Positions 27,217 to 36,235 are shown, numbered from the stretch's first letter. The stretch is DNA of 54,762 bases from DATKMK01 sp035541895 (GCA_035541895.1 DATKMK010000121.1:1-54762), one strand, 5' to 3'. The notes: generated by a model from the letters alone, not told the origin. Made by a program: numbers and translations.

Positions 27217-28376
27217 CAGCGGTCGACTTCCGGAGCGACGATGTCCAAGCTGGCGATCACTGCGACCAGATCCGCGAGCATCAGACCCCGGCTGATCTTG
27301 TCGATGATGCTCATCGCCGTGAACGATCCGGTCCGAACGTGACAGCGATAGGGAAACTCGGTGCCGTCGCTCACCGCGTACCAGCCCATGTCGCCGCGCG
27401 CGCTTTCGATCCGGATGTGCGCGTCACCCGCGGGCGGCTTGAACTTGCGCGGCACCTTGGCGATCACCGGCCCGTCGGGAATTTGCTTGAAGCACTGGCG
27501 CAGGATCCTAATGCTCTCTTTGATCTCGCGAATGCGGACGATGTAGCGATCAAAGCAGTCGCCCACCGTTCCTTCCTCACCCCGACCGACCGGCACCTCG
27601 AACTCCAACTCCGGGTAGACCGAGTACGGCATATCGCGGCGCAGGTCGAAGTCGACACCCGATGCCCGCAAGTTGGGTCCGACTAGATTGTAGTTGATCG
27701 CGTCTTCCGCGCTGATCACGGCCACGTCCGCGACGCGTTCGACGTAGATCTTGTTACCGGTGATGAGGTCGTTGTACTCGTCGATCAGCGGTTCGTACTG
27801 ATCGAGGAACGCGAGACACTTTTCGGCGTACCCGGGCGGCAGATCCCACGCCACGCCGCCGATGCGCATGTAGTTGTAGGTCAAGCGCGCGCCGCATAGT
27901 TCTTCGAGCAGATCGTTGATCTTCTCGCGCTCGCGGATGGCGTGAAAGAACGGCGTGGTCGCGCCGATGTCGAGGGTCATCGTGCCGACCGACAGCAGAT
28001 GGCTGGCGATGCGGTTGAACTCGTCGGCGATCACGCGGCAATACTCGCCGCGTTTCGGCACGTCGATGCCGGCCAGCTTCTCGCACACCATGCCCCAGCC
28101 GTGGTTGCAGAACATGGCGGCGACGTAGTCGACGCGGTCGGTGTACGGCATGAAGCCGTGGTAACCGACCTTCTCGGCGATCTTCTCGATCGAGCGATGC
28201 AGATAGCCGACGTCGGGGATCGCCTCGATCATCACCTCGCCGTCGGCTTTGACCACGAAGCGGAGCACGCCGTGGGTGCTCGGATGTTGCGGTCCCATGT
28301 TGAGGGTCATCTCTTCGGTAGAGAGACCCGTCCCCGGCGTCCGCTCTACTTCGATTTCGTACCCTGCAAGGCTCAT
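27216..28376 (-). CDS. nuoD: NADH-quinone oxidoreductase subunit D
   Basis: 49-kDa subunit, related to the large subunit of NiFe hydrogenase, which forms the quinone-binding site. 386 residues. MGPQHPSTHGVLRF near residue 27 is the quinone-site loop, followed by EKVGYHGFMPYTDRVDY. It ends SLDIVAPEVDR, the usual NuoD C-terminus. It is a separate gene, not fused to nuoC as in E. coli. Confidence 0.96.
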   Translation of the reverse strand: MSLAGYEIEVERTPGTGLSTEEMTLNMGPQHPSTHGVLRFVVKADGEVMIEAIPDVGYLHRSIEKIAEKVGYHGFMPYTDRVDYVAAMFCNHGWGMVCEKLAGIDVPKRGEYCRVIADEFNRIASHLLSVGTMTLDIGATTPFFHAIREREKINDLLEELCGARLTYNYMRIGGVAWDLPPGYAEKCLAFLDQYEPLIDEYNDLITGNKIYVERVADVAVISAEDAINYNLVGPNLRASGVDFDLRRDMPYSVYPELEFEVPVGRGEEGTVGDCFDRYIVRIREIKESIRILRQCFKQIPDGPVIAKVPRKFKPPAGDAHIRIESARGDMGWYAVSDGTEFPYRCHVRTGSFTAMSIIDKISRGLMLADLVAVIASLDIVAPEVDR

Positions 28377-28409
28377 GGTGCGCTCCTACGCCGGTGCGGC
28401 CGGCGCGTG

Positions 28410-28904
28410 CTACTTCAACAAACTCTCCCTCCGCGTGCTGATACCGTGATACTCTTCCGGCTCGACGAAATCTTTTCGCAGCGGATACCCGACCCAATCT
28501 TCGGGCATCAGCAGGCGGCGCAGATCGACGTGGCCTTCGAAGGTCACGCCGAGCAGATCGTAGATCTCGCGTTCGAGCCAGTTGGCCCCTTTCCACACGT
28601 GCTCGACCGTCCGCACCACCGGATAGTCGCGCGGCGTCTCGACCTTGAGCACGATCCCGTGGCGGTGGCGGTACGAATACAAATGATACACGATCTGGAT
28701 CACGCCCTGAGCCTTGCCGTCGACACCGCTCTCATTGGTCAGACAATCGAACGAGAGATCGGGCTCCGACTTTAGAAATCTGCCGACCTCTTCAATCGTC
28801 GATGGTTGAACCATGATGAACGGATCCAGCGTCTGCAGGTGGCAGTCGCCGACCTGGTCCCCAAAGCGCGCTTTGAGGCGCTCGTAAATCGCAGCGGCAT
28901 CCAT
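28410..28904 (-). CDS. nuoC: NADH-quinone oxidoreductase subunit C
   Basis: 30-kDa peripheral-arm subunit, 164 residues. The signature region contains VEHVWKGANWLEREIYDLLGVTFEGH and LRRLLMPEDWVGYPLRKDF, both highly conserved in NuoC. It is separated by 16 bp from nuoB and 33 bp from nuoD. Confidence 0.95.
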   Translation of the reverse strand: MDAAAIYERLKARFGDQVGDCHLQTLDPFIMVQPSTIEEVGRFLKSEPDLSFDCLTNESGVDGKAQGVIQIVYHLYSYRHRHGIVLKVETPRDYPVVRTVEHVWKGANWLEREIYDLLGVTFEGHVDLRRLLMPEDWVGYPLRKDFVEPEEYHGISTRRESLLK

Positions 28905-28920
28905 GCGGAAGAGCGAGCGA

Positions 28921-29421
28921 TCAGGCCGCGGCCGGCGCCGCGGACCGCCGCACCAGCCACTTCTCTTGCATCATCTTCTCTTGCAGCTTGAGAATGCCTT
29001 CGGTGAGCGCTTCCGGCCGCGGCGGGCAGCCCGGAATGTACACATCGACCGGGATCACCTTGTCCACGCCGTCGCACACCGAGTACGCCAACTGGAACAA
29101 GCCGCCGCAGTTGGCGCAGCTCCCCATTGAAATGACGTAACGCGGCTCCGGCATTTGCTCGTAGAGCAGTTTGGTGCGCAACGCCATTTTCAGCGTCAGT
29201 GTGCCGGCGACGATCATCAGATCCGACTGCCGCGGCGCGGCGCGCGGCGCCGTTCCGAAACGGTCGACATCGGCGCGCGGACCTTGCGTCTGCATCATTT
29301 CAATCGCGCAACACGCCAAACCGAAGAGCATCCACCACACCGACGACTTGCGGGTCCAATTGAGGAACTGGTCCGCCTTCGTCGTGAGCACCATCTCGGG
29401 CATGGTGTTGATGAGCGACAT
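28921..29421 (-). CDS. nuoB: NADH-quinone oxidoreductase subunit B
   Basis: PSST subunit that binds cluster N2, which passes electrons to quinone. The ligands are in LACCAIEMM, MGSCANCGG and PGCPPRPEAL. 166 residues with a typical N-terminal extension. It follows nuoA by 24 bp. Confidence 0.96.
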   Translation of the reverse strand: MSLINTMPEMVLTTKADQFLNWTRKSSVWWMLFGLACCAIEMMQTQGPRADVDRFGTAPRAAPRQSDLMIVAGTLTLKMALRTKLLYEQMPEPRYVISMGSCANCGGLFQLAYSVCDGVDKVIPVDVYIPGCPPRPEALTEGILKLQEKMMQEKWLVRRSAAPAAA

Positions 29422-29445
29422 CGACTACCGTCCTTCCCCTCGCTG

Positions 29446-29871
29446 TCACGCCGCGTCGCGCAGAGCTTCAGCGTCGGCCGCCGGAGCGTTGGGTACGCGC
29501 TTCAGCCATTCCAGATCACCCTTGACCCAGACGTACACCAGCCCGACGAAGAGAATGCCGAGAAAGACCAGGATCTCCGCCAGCGCGAACAGGCCGTTGC
29601 CCTTGAGCACCCAGTCACGGAAGACCACCGTCACCGGGTAGATGAATGCGATTTCAACGTCGAAGATCACGAAGATGAGCGCCACGAGATAGAAGCGGAT
29701 GTTGAAGTTGATCCACGCGCTGCCGGTCGGCGGCTCGCCGCACTCGTACGAGGTGAGCTTCAACGGCTCTGGGTTCGATGGGCGCAACACGCTCGAAAGA
29801 CCGAGCATGGCCGCGACGAACAGCGCCGACAGCCCAAAAAACACCAGTACGTTGGCGAAATGAAACAGCAT
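29446..29871 (-). CDS. nuoA: NADH-quinone oxidoreductase subunit A
   Basis: Three-helix membrane subunit (141 residues) and first gene of the nuo operon. The conserved loop YECGEPPTGSAWINFNIRFY between TM1 and TM2 is present. The ATG at 29871 was chosen by similarity; the open frame to 30183 is a shadow. The 132 bp upstream separate it from a divergent gene and must hold the nuo promoter; the best candidate -35 is TTGACT (plus 29922-29927) but its -10 is poor. Confidence 0.94.
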   Translation of the reverse strand: MLFHFANVLVFFGLSALFVAAMLGLSSVLRPSNPEPLKLTSYECGEPPTGSAWINFNIRFYLVALIFVIFDVEIAFIYPVTVVFRDWVLKGNGLFALAEILVFLGILFVGLVYVWVKGDLEWLKRVPNAPAADAEALRDAA

Positions 29872-30003
29872 CGATCCGTCAAGTGATTCCTGCTGCCCGC
29901 GTAACACAGCGCTACGGGGCGAGTCAATTCGAGCACGGACAACCGAATTTGGCCTGGTGCGATTGCGATAAGCGGGCGATTTCAGCACAGTACCAATCGC
30001 CGC

Positions 30004-30588
30004 ATGGACCCCGACACGATTACCGTCGTCTCCGGCCTCCCGCGCTCCGGCACGTCGATGATGATGAAGATGCTGGAGGCCGGCGGACTGCCGGTTCTGA
30101 CTGACAATCTGCGGGTCGCGGATGCCGACAACCCGAAGGGCTACTTCGAGTTCGAGCGGGTGAAGAAACTCGAACATGACCACGGGTGGTTACCCGAGGC
30201 GAAGGGGAAGGTCGTCAAAGTGATCTCGGCGCTGCTACGACACTTGCCGTCGACCTGCCGCTACCGCATCGTGTTCGTGCGGCGCGAGATGGCCGAGATC
30301 CTTGCCTCGCAGCGGCAGATGCTCATCCGCCGCGGTCGTGCGGCCGACGCCAACGCCGGCGACGACGCCAAGATGGCAGAGGCGTTTGGCCGGCACCTCA
30401 CCGAGGTTGAGGCGTGGCTCGCACGCCAACCGAACATGCAGGTGCTCTACGTCACCTACAACGAAATCCTCAAACGTCCGGCTGAAGAAACCGCGCGTAT
30501 CAATAAATTCTTCGCCGACACGCTCAACGCCGCGGCAATGGAGCAGGTGGTCGATCAAGCGCTCCACCGACAGCGGCGCGATTCCTAG
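30004..30588 (+). CDS. Sulfotransferase-like P-loop protein
   Basis: 194 residues. The N-terminal TVVSGLPRSGTSMMMKMLE holds the PAPS 5'-phosphate loop of the sulfotransferase fold (GLPRSGTS, residues 11-18). A second region (YRIVFVRREMAEILASQRQML) matches the 3'-phosphate-binding segment (RxPxExxxSQ-like), and YVTYNEILKRPAEETARINKF is the typical C-terminal helix pair. It is shorter than most sulfotransferases and the acceptor is unknown. It is divergent from nuoA, and its end comes 10 bp before the convergent btuD end. Confidence 0.75.
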   Translation: MDPDTITVVSGLPRSGTSMMMKMLEAGGLPVLTDNLRVADADNPKGYFEFERVKKLEHDHGWLPEAKGKVVKVISALLRHLPSTCRYRIVFVRREMAEILASQRQMLIRRGRAADANAGDDAKMAEAFGRHLTEVEAWLARQPNMQVLYVTYNEILKRPAEETARINKFFADTLNAAAMEQVVDQALHRQRRDS

Positions 30589-30597
30589 CCGGAGCCG

Positions 30598-31410
30598 TTA
30601 CGAACCCGCGCGCAGGCGCTCGCGGTAGGTGCGGCTCAACGGCAGCACAGTGATCGCGCCGGTGACGTCGTTCACGTCGACGTAGACCTCGGTTTCGTAC
30701 ACCTCGACGAGGTTCCGGCGCGTGATGACGTCGCGCGGCGCCCCGAGTTGCACGATCTGCCCGCCCTTCATCAACGCCACGCGATCGCAATACAACGCTG
30801 CCAGATTGAGGTCGTGCAACACCGTGAGGATGCTCTTGCCTTCGTCGAGAAGGTCGCGCAACAGGTCGTACAGTTCGACCTCGTGGCGAATGTCCAAGAA
30901 CGCGCCGGGCTCGTCGAGCAGAAGGATGTTCGTTTCTTGTGCGAGCGCGCGTGCCAACACGACCCGTTGGCGTTCGCCGCCGCTCAGCTCGTGGATCGAG
31001 CGCGCGGCGAGTTCGAGCACGCCGGCGCGCGTCATCGCGGCCCGCGCAATCTGGAGGTCACGATCATCTTCGAAGGCGAAGCTGCCGAGGTGCGGCGACC
31101 GCCCCATCAACACCACCTCCATCACCGAGAACGGGAATTCGACCAGGGTTTCTTGCGGCACCACCGCAATCGTGTTGGCGATCTCGCGCGGCGAGTACTC
31201 GCGCAGCGATCGTCCCCGCACACGCACCACGCCCGCGCGCGGCGCCAGCACACCGCTCAACAACCGCAGCAGTGTCGACTTCCCCGAACCGTTCGGCCCG
31301 ATGACGCCCAGCAGCTCGCCGGCTGCAAGCTGGAGCGATACGTTGATGATCACGTCGGCGTGACCGTAGCTGAAGCGTAGGTCGCGGACCTCGATCGGCG
31401 GCTCAGCCAA
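30598..31410 (-). CDS. btuD: Cobalamin ABC transporter ATP-binding protein (BtuD-like)
   Basis: Cytoplasmic ATPase of the importer, 270 residues. Walker A GPNGSGKST near residue 37, signature LSGGERQRV, Walker B ILLLDEP and switch LHDLN are all intact. The FecCD-type importer family also carries haem and siderophores; the shared riboswitch upstream makes B12 the likely substrate. It overlaps btuC by 8 bp. Confidence 0.9.
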   Translation of the reverse strand: MAEPPIEVRDLRFSYGHADVIINVSLQLAAGELLGVIGPNGSGKSTLLRLLSGVLAPRAGVVRVRGRSLREYSPREIANTIAVVPQETLVEFPFSVMEVVLMGRSPHLGSFAFEDDRDLQIARAAMTRAGVLELAARSIHELSGGERQRVVLARALAQETNILLLDEPGAFLDIRHEVELYDLLRDLLDEGKSILTVLHDLNLAALYCDRVALMKGGQIVQLGAPRDVITRRNLVEVYETEVYVDVNDVTGAITVLPLSRTYRERLRAGS

Positions 31411-32413
31411 ACAGCTTCCTCCCTTCCCGCTTCAATAGGTAGACGAAGAAGGGTCCGCCGCACAGCGCCGTGACGACCCCGACGGGGATTTCGACCGCGC
31501 CCAGGGCGGTCCGCGCAATGGTATCTGCCCACACCAGGAAGATCGCGCCGGCGAGTAGCGATGCAGGCAGCAGCAGACGATGGTCGGCACCGAGGATCAG
31601 CCGCATGATGTGTGGCACGATCAGGCCGACGAAGCCGATCATGCCGCTGACCGAAACCACCGCGCCAACCAAGAGTGAGGCGGCGATGAAAATGGCGCGC
31701 CGCGCCCGGTCGACATCGACGCCGAGCTGCAGCGCCGCATCGTCGCCGAGCGTCAGCAGGTTCAATTGCCGTGTCCGCAGCATCAACCACCCGGCACCGA
31801 TCGCCGTGTACAGACCGATCGTCACCACCAGGCGATAGCTTTGCGTTCCGAGGCTGCCCATCAACCAAAACAGGATACCGTGCGCCTGATAGAAGTCGGC
31901 GATCGCATTGACGCACATGATCAATGCGCCGGCAAAGGCGTTGTAGACGACGCCGGCGAGCAACAGCACGTACGGCTGCAAGCGGCCGTGCACTTGCGCC
32001 AAGCGATAGATCACCGCCATCGACACCAGCGCGCCGCTTGCCGCGCCGAGCGGCAACAACGCGGACTCGGTGAGGGCACTCCGACCGCCGGCGATGATTG
32101 CGATCACGGCACCGAGCGCGGCGCCGCCGGAAATCCCGATCAGATGCGGCTCAGCGAGGGGATTGCGAAGCAAACCCTGCAACGCTGCGCCGGCGATTGC
32201 CAGCGCGCCGCCCACCACCGCAGCCAACAGCACGCGCGGCAATCGCGTGTCGAACAAGATCACGCGATCCGCGTTGTCCGGCATCCCCGCCGTCAGCGCG
32301 CGCGCCAAATCGACATGCACGCTCCCAACGAGCGCAGCGAGCGCGAGCGATCCCAGCAACAGTACCAGCAGCAGCGCGTTGACCGTGATGAAGCGACGCT
32401 GGGTCAGGTACAT
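31403..32413 (-). CDS. btuC: Cobalamin ABC transporter permease (BtuC-like)
   Basis: FecCD-family permease of about 336 residues and ten helices. LPRVLLAAVVGGALAIAGAALQG and NPLAEPHLIGISGGAALGAV are family signatures, and GFVGLIVPHIMRL is the coupling-helix region. I chose the ATG at 32413 (MYLTQRRF); a TTG at 32428 is the alternative. The start overlaps the btuF 3' end by 10 bp, within a low-complexity repeat. Confidence 0.92.
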   Translation of the reverse strand: MYLTQRRFITVNALLLVLLLGSLALAALVGSVHVDLARALTAGMPDNADRVILFDTRLPRVLLAAVVGGALAIAGAALQGLLRNPLAEPHLIGISGGAALGAVIAIIAGGRSALTESALLPLGAASGALVSMAVIYRLAQVHGRLQPYVLLLAGVVYNAFAGALIMCVNAIADFYQAHGILFWLMGSLGTQSYRLVVTIGLYTAIGAGWLMLRTRQLNLLTLGDDAALQLGVDVDRARRAIFIAASLLVGAVVSVSGMIGFVGLIVPHIMRLILGADHRLLLPASLLAGAIFLVWADTIARTALGAVEIPVGVVTALCGGPFFVYLLKREGRKLFG

Positions 32414-33315
32414 TCGTCCAACGTCCAAGGTCCGAAGTTCAACGTCTGATGCTCAGAAGCGGTAGGAAATCGTTCCGGATGAATGAAATGCGCAATCGCC
32501 TCGAAGGCGTCGGCGATGCGCGGCCCTGGGCGCAGCAGTTGATAGGCCTTGTAGCCGTAGACGCGGCGGTCCTTCACAGCCGGGATGGTTGGGAACGCAC
32601 TCCAAAACGCCATCGCCGCCGACGCCCCGGCGCGCTCTTCGTTGCCCATCGTCGTGTCGATGATCACTTCCGGCGCAGCCGCGATCGCGAACTCGAGACT
32701 GAGATGCGGCCACGCACCCGCCGCCGCGGCGACGTTGACTCCGCGTGCCATACGAATCAACTCATCCTGAAACATGCCGCTGCCGACGGCAATCAACGGG
32801 GTCTGCCCGACCACCATCAACACCTTGCGCTCGGGCGCATCCGTCACCTGCGCCCGCACCGCCTCCATGCGCCGGTCGATCTCCGCCACCAAAACGTGTG
32901 CCGATGCCTCGTGCCCGAGTTCACGGCCGATGGTGACGATCGAGTCCTTGATCTCCACCAGCGTGTGTGGGTCGACCACGACAACGCGTAGCCCCAACCG
33001 CTCGAGCGCCTGCACCGGGTTTTGATTGCCGGGACTTGGCACCGCAATTACAAGATCGGGATGTTTGGCGACGATCCGTTCGATGTTGGGCGTCAGAAAC
33101 GTCCCGACCCGATCGATCGTCGCTGCGGCCGGCGGATAGTCGCAGTAGATCGATACGCCGACGAGTCGATCGCCAAGACCGAGTGCAAAGATCGTCTCCG
33201 TCACCGACGGCGCGAGCGAGATGATCCGCCGCGGCTCATCGGCGTGAAGATTCGCCGGCAGCACGCAGAGGGCGGCGGCAAGCAGCACAGCCAGCGGCCG
33301 CGCAAGTCTCCACAT
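32404..33315 (-). CDS. btuF: Periplasmic cobalamin-binding protein (BtuF-like)
   Basis: Class III binding protein, about 303 residues from the ATG at 33315 (MWRLARPL, with GGTGGA upstream). A signal peptide (LAVLLAAALCVLPANLHA) is followed by RRIISLAPSVTETIFALGLGDRLVGVS, the BtuF N-terminal signature, and later QLLRPGPRIADAFEAIA. The last 18 or so residues (EHQTLNFGPWTLDECT) are encoded by a low-complexity repeat and look like an acquired tail. Confidence 0.9.
   Translation of the reverse strand: MWRLARPLAVLLAAALCVLPANLHADEPRRIISLAPSVTETIFALGLGDRLVGVSIYCDYPPAAATIDRVGTFLTPNIERIVAKHPDLVIAVPSPGNQNPVQALERLGLRVVVVDPHTLVEIKDSIVTIGRELGHEASAHVLVAEIDRRMEAVRAQVTDAPERKVLMVVGQTPLIAVGSGMFQDELIRMARGVNVAAAAGAWPHLSLEFAIAAAPEVIIDTTMGNEERAGASAAMAFWSAFPTIPAVKDRRVYGYKAYQLLRPGPRIADAFEAIAHFIHPERFPTASEHQTLNFGPWTLDECT
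32415..32448. repeat. Low-complexity tandem repeat overlapping the btuF 3' end
   Basis: Imperfect direct copies of a 9-11 bp unit, CGTCCAACGTCCAAGG and GAAGTTCAACGT. The unit runs through the last codons of btuF and up to the btuC start, so it is translated as the BtuF C-terminal tail. Confidence 0.7.
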
Positions 33316-33355
33316 TCCACCACTCACGACTCACCACTCACGATTCACCATCTCA
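33316..33355. repeat. Low-complexity repeat between btuB and btuF
   Basis: Degenerate copies of CACTCACGACTCACCACTCA (GTGAnTCGTGAnTGG on the other strand). It covers the btuB stop and the btuF ribosome site. A related stretch lies at 52544-52575 after dnaE2. Confidence 0.7.
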
Positions 33356-35357
33356 CTCGCGCCCCTGCCAGCACGTTGATCGGCGGCGATTTGAAGCCGA
33401 GCGCCTCGTCGTAGTTACGATCGAACAGATTCTGCAGGCGCGCAAAAGCGCCGACCGTGCTCGACTCATGGCCGGGCATGGGCATCTCATAGCGCATCGC
33501 CAAGTCAACCCGAGTGTATGACGTATTGGTGGCGGTGGAGAAGGTCAGCGGATCAATGTCCGTCCGTTCGCCGACGAACCCAACGTTGAGATTGGCGTTG
33601 AGGTGATCGGCCCGGCGGGCGATTTGCGTGCGATCGTAGTTGAGTGTCGCCGCCATTCGATTGTGCGGCCGGCGCAGCAACGCTTTGCCGCCGAGCAGAT
33701 GCCAATCGAGATAGGTGTAGCTGGCGCGCAACGACATGCCCGCGAGCGGCCCGACGGCCAACGCGGTCTCGACTCCTTGCATGTCCGCGCGCCCGACGTT
33801 GCAACCGGCGAACGACACGCCCATCGGAACGGTCGCCCCCGGACATTGGGTGACGGGCGCAAATTGGATCAAGTTGGAGGTCCGGCGCGCGAAGTAGGTT
33901 GCTTCGACTGCGAGCCACTCGAACCCGAGGTGCTGCGCGGCGCCGCCGTTGTATTCGCTCGAGGTTTCGGCGTCGAGGTTGCGATTGCCGCTCTTGGGAA
34001 AGAACAGCTCATTGAACGTCGGCGCGCGGAACCCCTCCGCGTAGCTGCCCTTGACGTGCGTGGTCCACCGGCCGCCGCGGCCCCAGTCTTCGAGATAGCC
34101 GACCGACCACGCGGCACTGGTCTGCTTCCCAAAATCTTCGTTGCCGTCGACGCGAAAGCCGCCGATCAAGCTGAGGCGGTCTTCAAGGAAGTGGAGCTGC
34201 TGTTGCAGATAGCCGGCGTAGTTGGCGCGGCTTTCGTCGAAGCGATCGACCGCGCCGCTGCCCGACACTGATTTCAGTGCGCCGCTCTGCTCCTTGAATT
34301 CGAAGCCGGCAGTGGTCAACCCGATCGCTCCCTCGCTGTAGTTGGCTTGGGTCTCCGCCGTCGCGATTTCGTTCGGTACGCGAAAGTACGACAGGAAAAA
34401 GTCTGGACCAAAGTAGTTCGGCGAGGTCAGCACGTCCGGATCGACGGCATCGGAGAACACATTCACGGTTCGGCTGTAGGCGCCCGAAATTCGATAGGTC
34501 AAGTCGGGCAGCGGCGCGTGTTCCCACTCGCCCTTGGCGAGATAGAACTCGTCGCGCTGGCGCGCATTGGGATCCACAAAGGTGCCGTAGCCGTTGCCGA
34601 TATTGTTGTCGGCGAGGCCGAGACTCGAATCCGCCGAACGCCAGAAGCCGCGCAGCGTGCCGTGCTCGATCGGCGTCACGTCGACCCGCAGGGCGCTAGT
34701 CAAGTTGGAGAAGTCATCATTGACGGGACGAAAGCCGCCGGTGGTCAGGTACCCCAGCGATCCCGAGAACGCCACGATTCCGGATTCGCCGCCGAAGCTC
34801 GCCAGCGATGCCGACGTGCCGATGTTGCCCCCGCCGGTCGACAGTGTGACATGCGGCGTACCTTGTCCTCTCGCGGTGAACGCACTGACGACTCCGCCGA
34901 TCGCTTCGGAGCCGTACAACGTCCCGCCGGCACCGCGCAGCACTTCGAGGCGGCCGATGTCGTCGGTCATGAGGTTGCCGAAGTTGAAACCACCCAAGGT
35001 CGCGCTGTTGACCTCGACGCCGTCGACCAAGATCAGCGTCTGATCGGCATCGGCGCCGCGGATGAACACACTGGCCGCCTTGCCGATCGAGCCCGGCTGG
35101 ACCACGTCGACCCCTGGCACATCGCGCAAGGTATCGACCACGGTCTGCGTCTGGCGATTGGCAATGTCCGGCTGGGTGACAACCGAAACCGAGTTGGTCG
35201 CCGCCTCGATCGGCTGCTCGGTACGCGTCGCGGTGACCACCACGGTGCCGAGCGACTGCTCGTCGTTGGATTCCGCCGCCGCTGCTGCTCGACAGAGCAG
35301 CGCGACCACGATCCCAAGCGTCCATGCACTGTTGTCTCTCATCATCACCCTCATCAT
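33345..35357 (-). CDS. btuB: TonB-dependent cobalamin receptor (BtuB-like)
   Basis: Outer-membrane 22-strand barrel with a plug domain, 670 residues. A signal peptide ends near RAAAAAES; the TonB box region is LGTVVVTATRTEQP. The plug has VDTLRDVPGVDV, SVFIRGADADQTLILVDGVEVN and LEVLRGAGGTLYGSEAIGGVV. The C-terminus ends in aromatic W (ARVRW), as Omp85-inserted barrels require. SD GGGAGGAGG directly precedes the Met codons at 35357/35354. It lies downstream of the cobalamin riboswitch, which supports B12 as ligand. Confidence 0.92.
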   Translation of the reverse strand: MMRVMMRDNSAWTLGIVVALLCRAAAAAESNDEQSLGTVVVTATRTEQPIEAATNSVSVVTQPDIANRQTQTVVDTLRDVPGVDVVQPGSIGKAASVFIRGADADQTLILVDGVEVNSATLGGFNFGNLMTDDIGRLEVLRGAGGTLYGSEAIGGVVSAFTARGQGTPHVTLSTGGGNIGTSASLASFGGESGIVAFSGSLGYLTTGGFRPVNDDFSNLTSALRVDVTPIEHGTLRGFWRSADSSLGLADNNIGNGYGTFVDPNARQRDEFYLAKGEWEHAPLPDLTYRISGAYSRTVNVFSDAVDPDVLTSPNYFGPDFFLSYFRVPNEIATAETQANYSEGAIGLTTAGFEFKEQSGALKSVSGSGAVDRFDESRANYAGYLQQQLHFLEDRLSLIGGFRVDGNEDFGKQTSAAWSVGYLEDWGRGGRWTTHVKGSYAEGFRAPTFNELFFPKSGNRNLDAETSSEYNGGAAQHLGFEWLAVEATYFARRTSNLIQFAPVTQCPGATVPMGVSFAGCNVGRADMQGVETALAVGPLAGMSLRASYTYLDWHLLGGKALLRRPHNRMAATLNYDRTQIARRADHLNANLNVGFVGERTDIDPLTFSTATNTSYTRVDLAMRYEMPMPGHESSTVGAFARLQNLFDRNYDEALGFKSPPINVLAGARVRW

Positions 35358-35381
35358 CCTCCTCCCATCCTCGTTTCCTGA

Positions 35382-36113
35382 TCATTGCGACTGCGCCAGT
35401 TCGAAACGATACGCGATGCGGCCATGCAGCGGCGTCGGCAAGCCGCGGGTGGCTGGCGGCGCGAAGCGGCTTCGGCGTGCGACCGAAATCGCTGCATCGT
35501 CGAGCGCGCCGTACCCGGATGACCGTCGCAAGCTCGCGCCTTCAACGCTGCCGTCCGCCAGCACCGACAAGCTGACATCTACAGTGCCCGCCCAGCCGCG
35601 GGCACGCGCGATGAGCGGATAGTGCGGCTCGGGACAGTAGACACAGGCGGCGCGCTGGTCGCTCCCGTCCTCGCCCGCTCCGCCGCCGGCACCCGCACCG
35701 TTGCCGATGCCGACACTTCCACCCAACGCCTCATTTCCCGTGACCCCGCCTGCCGCCGCGGAGATCGAGTCCTGAGACGTGGCGCCGCGGCGATCGGTGT
35801 TCTCAATTGCAGAGATCGTGGTCTGGCGCGCGCCGACCCGCTTCGCGGGTGCCGCTCGCACAACGGGAGGTGCCCGGTGCTCGATTGGTTGCCGCTCCGT
35901 CGCCGTTGACCCAGCCGGCGCGGCGTCACCGCCGCCATTTCGCAGCGTGATGTGAATGAGCGTGAGAGGCGAACCGGTCGCGGCGAGCAACGACGCGCTC
36001 AACGCGATCAGGCCCGCGTGCACGGCGAGCGCACACACGAACGACAACGCAGTCGGCCAGCCCGAACGCGGTCCGGAAGAAGGTGAGATTACGTTCGCGT
36101 CCCGTCGCCGCAT
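35382..36113 (-). CDS. tonB: TonB-like energy-transducing protein
   Basis: 243 residues from the ATG at 36113. One N-terminal membrane helix (about 22-44) is followed by an Ala/Gly/Ser-rich linker, with much less proline than usual, and a TonB C-terminal domain (YPLIARARGWAGTVDVSLSVLADGS ... ALDDAAISVARRSRFAPP in two parts). A CVYC pair (C157, C160) directly precedes the domain. The start codon immediately follows the T-run of the terminator at 36114-36146. The first gene of the B12 operon, it probably energises the BtuB beside it. No exbB or exbD is in the window. Confidence 0.85.
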   Translation of the reverse strand: MRRRDANVISPSSGPRSGWPTALSFVCALAVHAGLIALSASLLAATGSPLTLIHITLRNGGGDAAPAGSTATERQPIEHRAPPVVRAAPAKRVGARQTTISAIENTDRRGATSQDSISAAAGGVTGNEALGGSVGIGNGAGAGGGAGEDGSDQRAACVYCPEPHYPLIARARGWAGTVDVSLSVLADGSVEGASLRRSSGYGALDDAAISVARRSRFAPPATRGLPTPLHGRIAYRFELAQSQ

Positions 36114-36146
36114 AAAAAAGCCTCGACTCCCATACGGGAGCGAGGC
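36114..36146 (-). terminator. Riboswitch expression platform: intrinsic terminator overlapping the tonB ribosome site
   Basis: On the minus strand a stem GCCTCGCTCCCG / GGGAGTCGAGGC closes a short loop, followed by TTTTTT and then directly ATG of tonB. The GAGG in the 3' arm is the only plausible Shine-Dalgarno, so the hairpin could both end transcription and hide the ribosome site. Confidence 0.85.
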
Positions 36147-36235
36147 CTCAACGGGACCAACCACAGTTCCCAGCCTAGCCTCCCCCTGCGGGAGCATTGC
36201 CGGCCGCTCACGGAGCGCCGGCCTTTCGGCTCACC

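Noticed and set aside
29899..29927. A nuo promoter with TTGACT as -35
   Set aside because: The -10 at the right distance (TTACGC) is too poor to list as a supported promoter.
36114..36197. tonB starting at 36197
   Set aside because: That start lies upstream of the riboswitch terminator, so the first 28 residues would be read through the terminator hairpin; the ATG at 36113 fits better.
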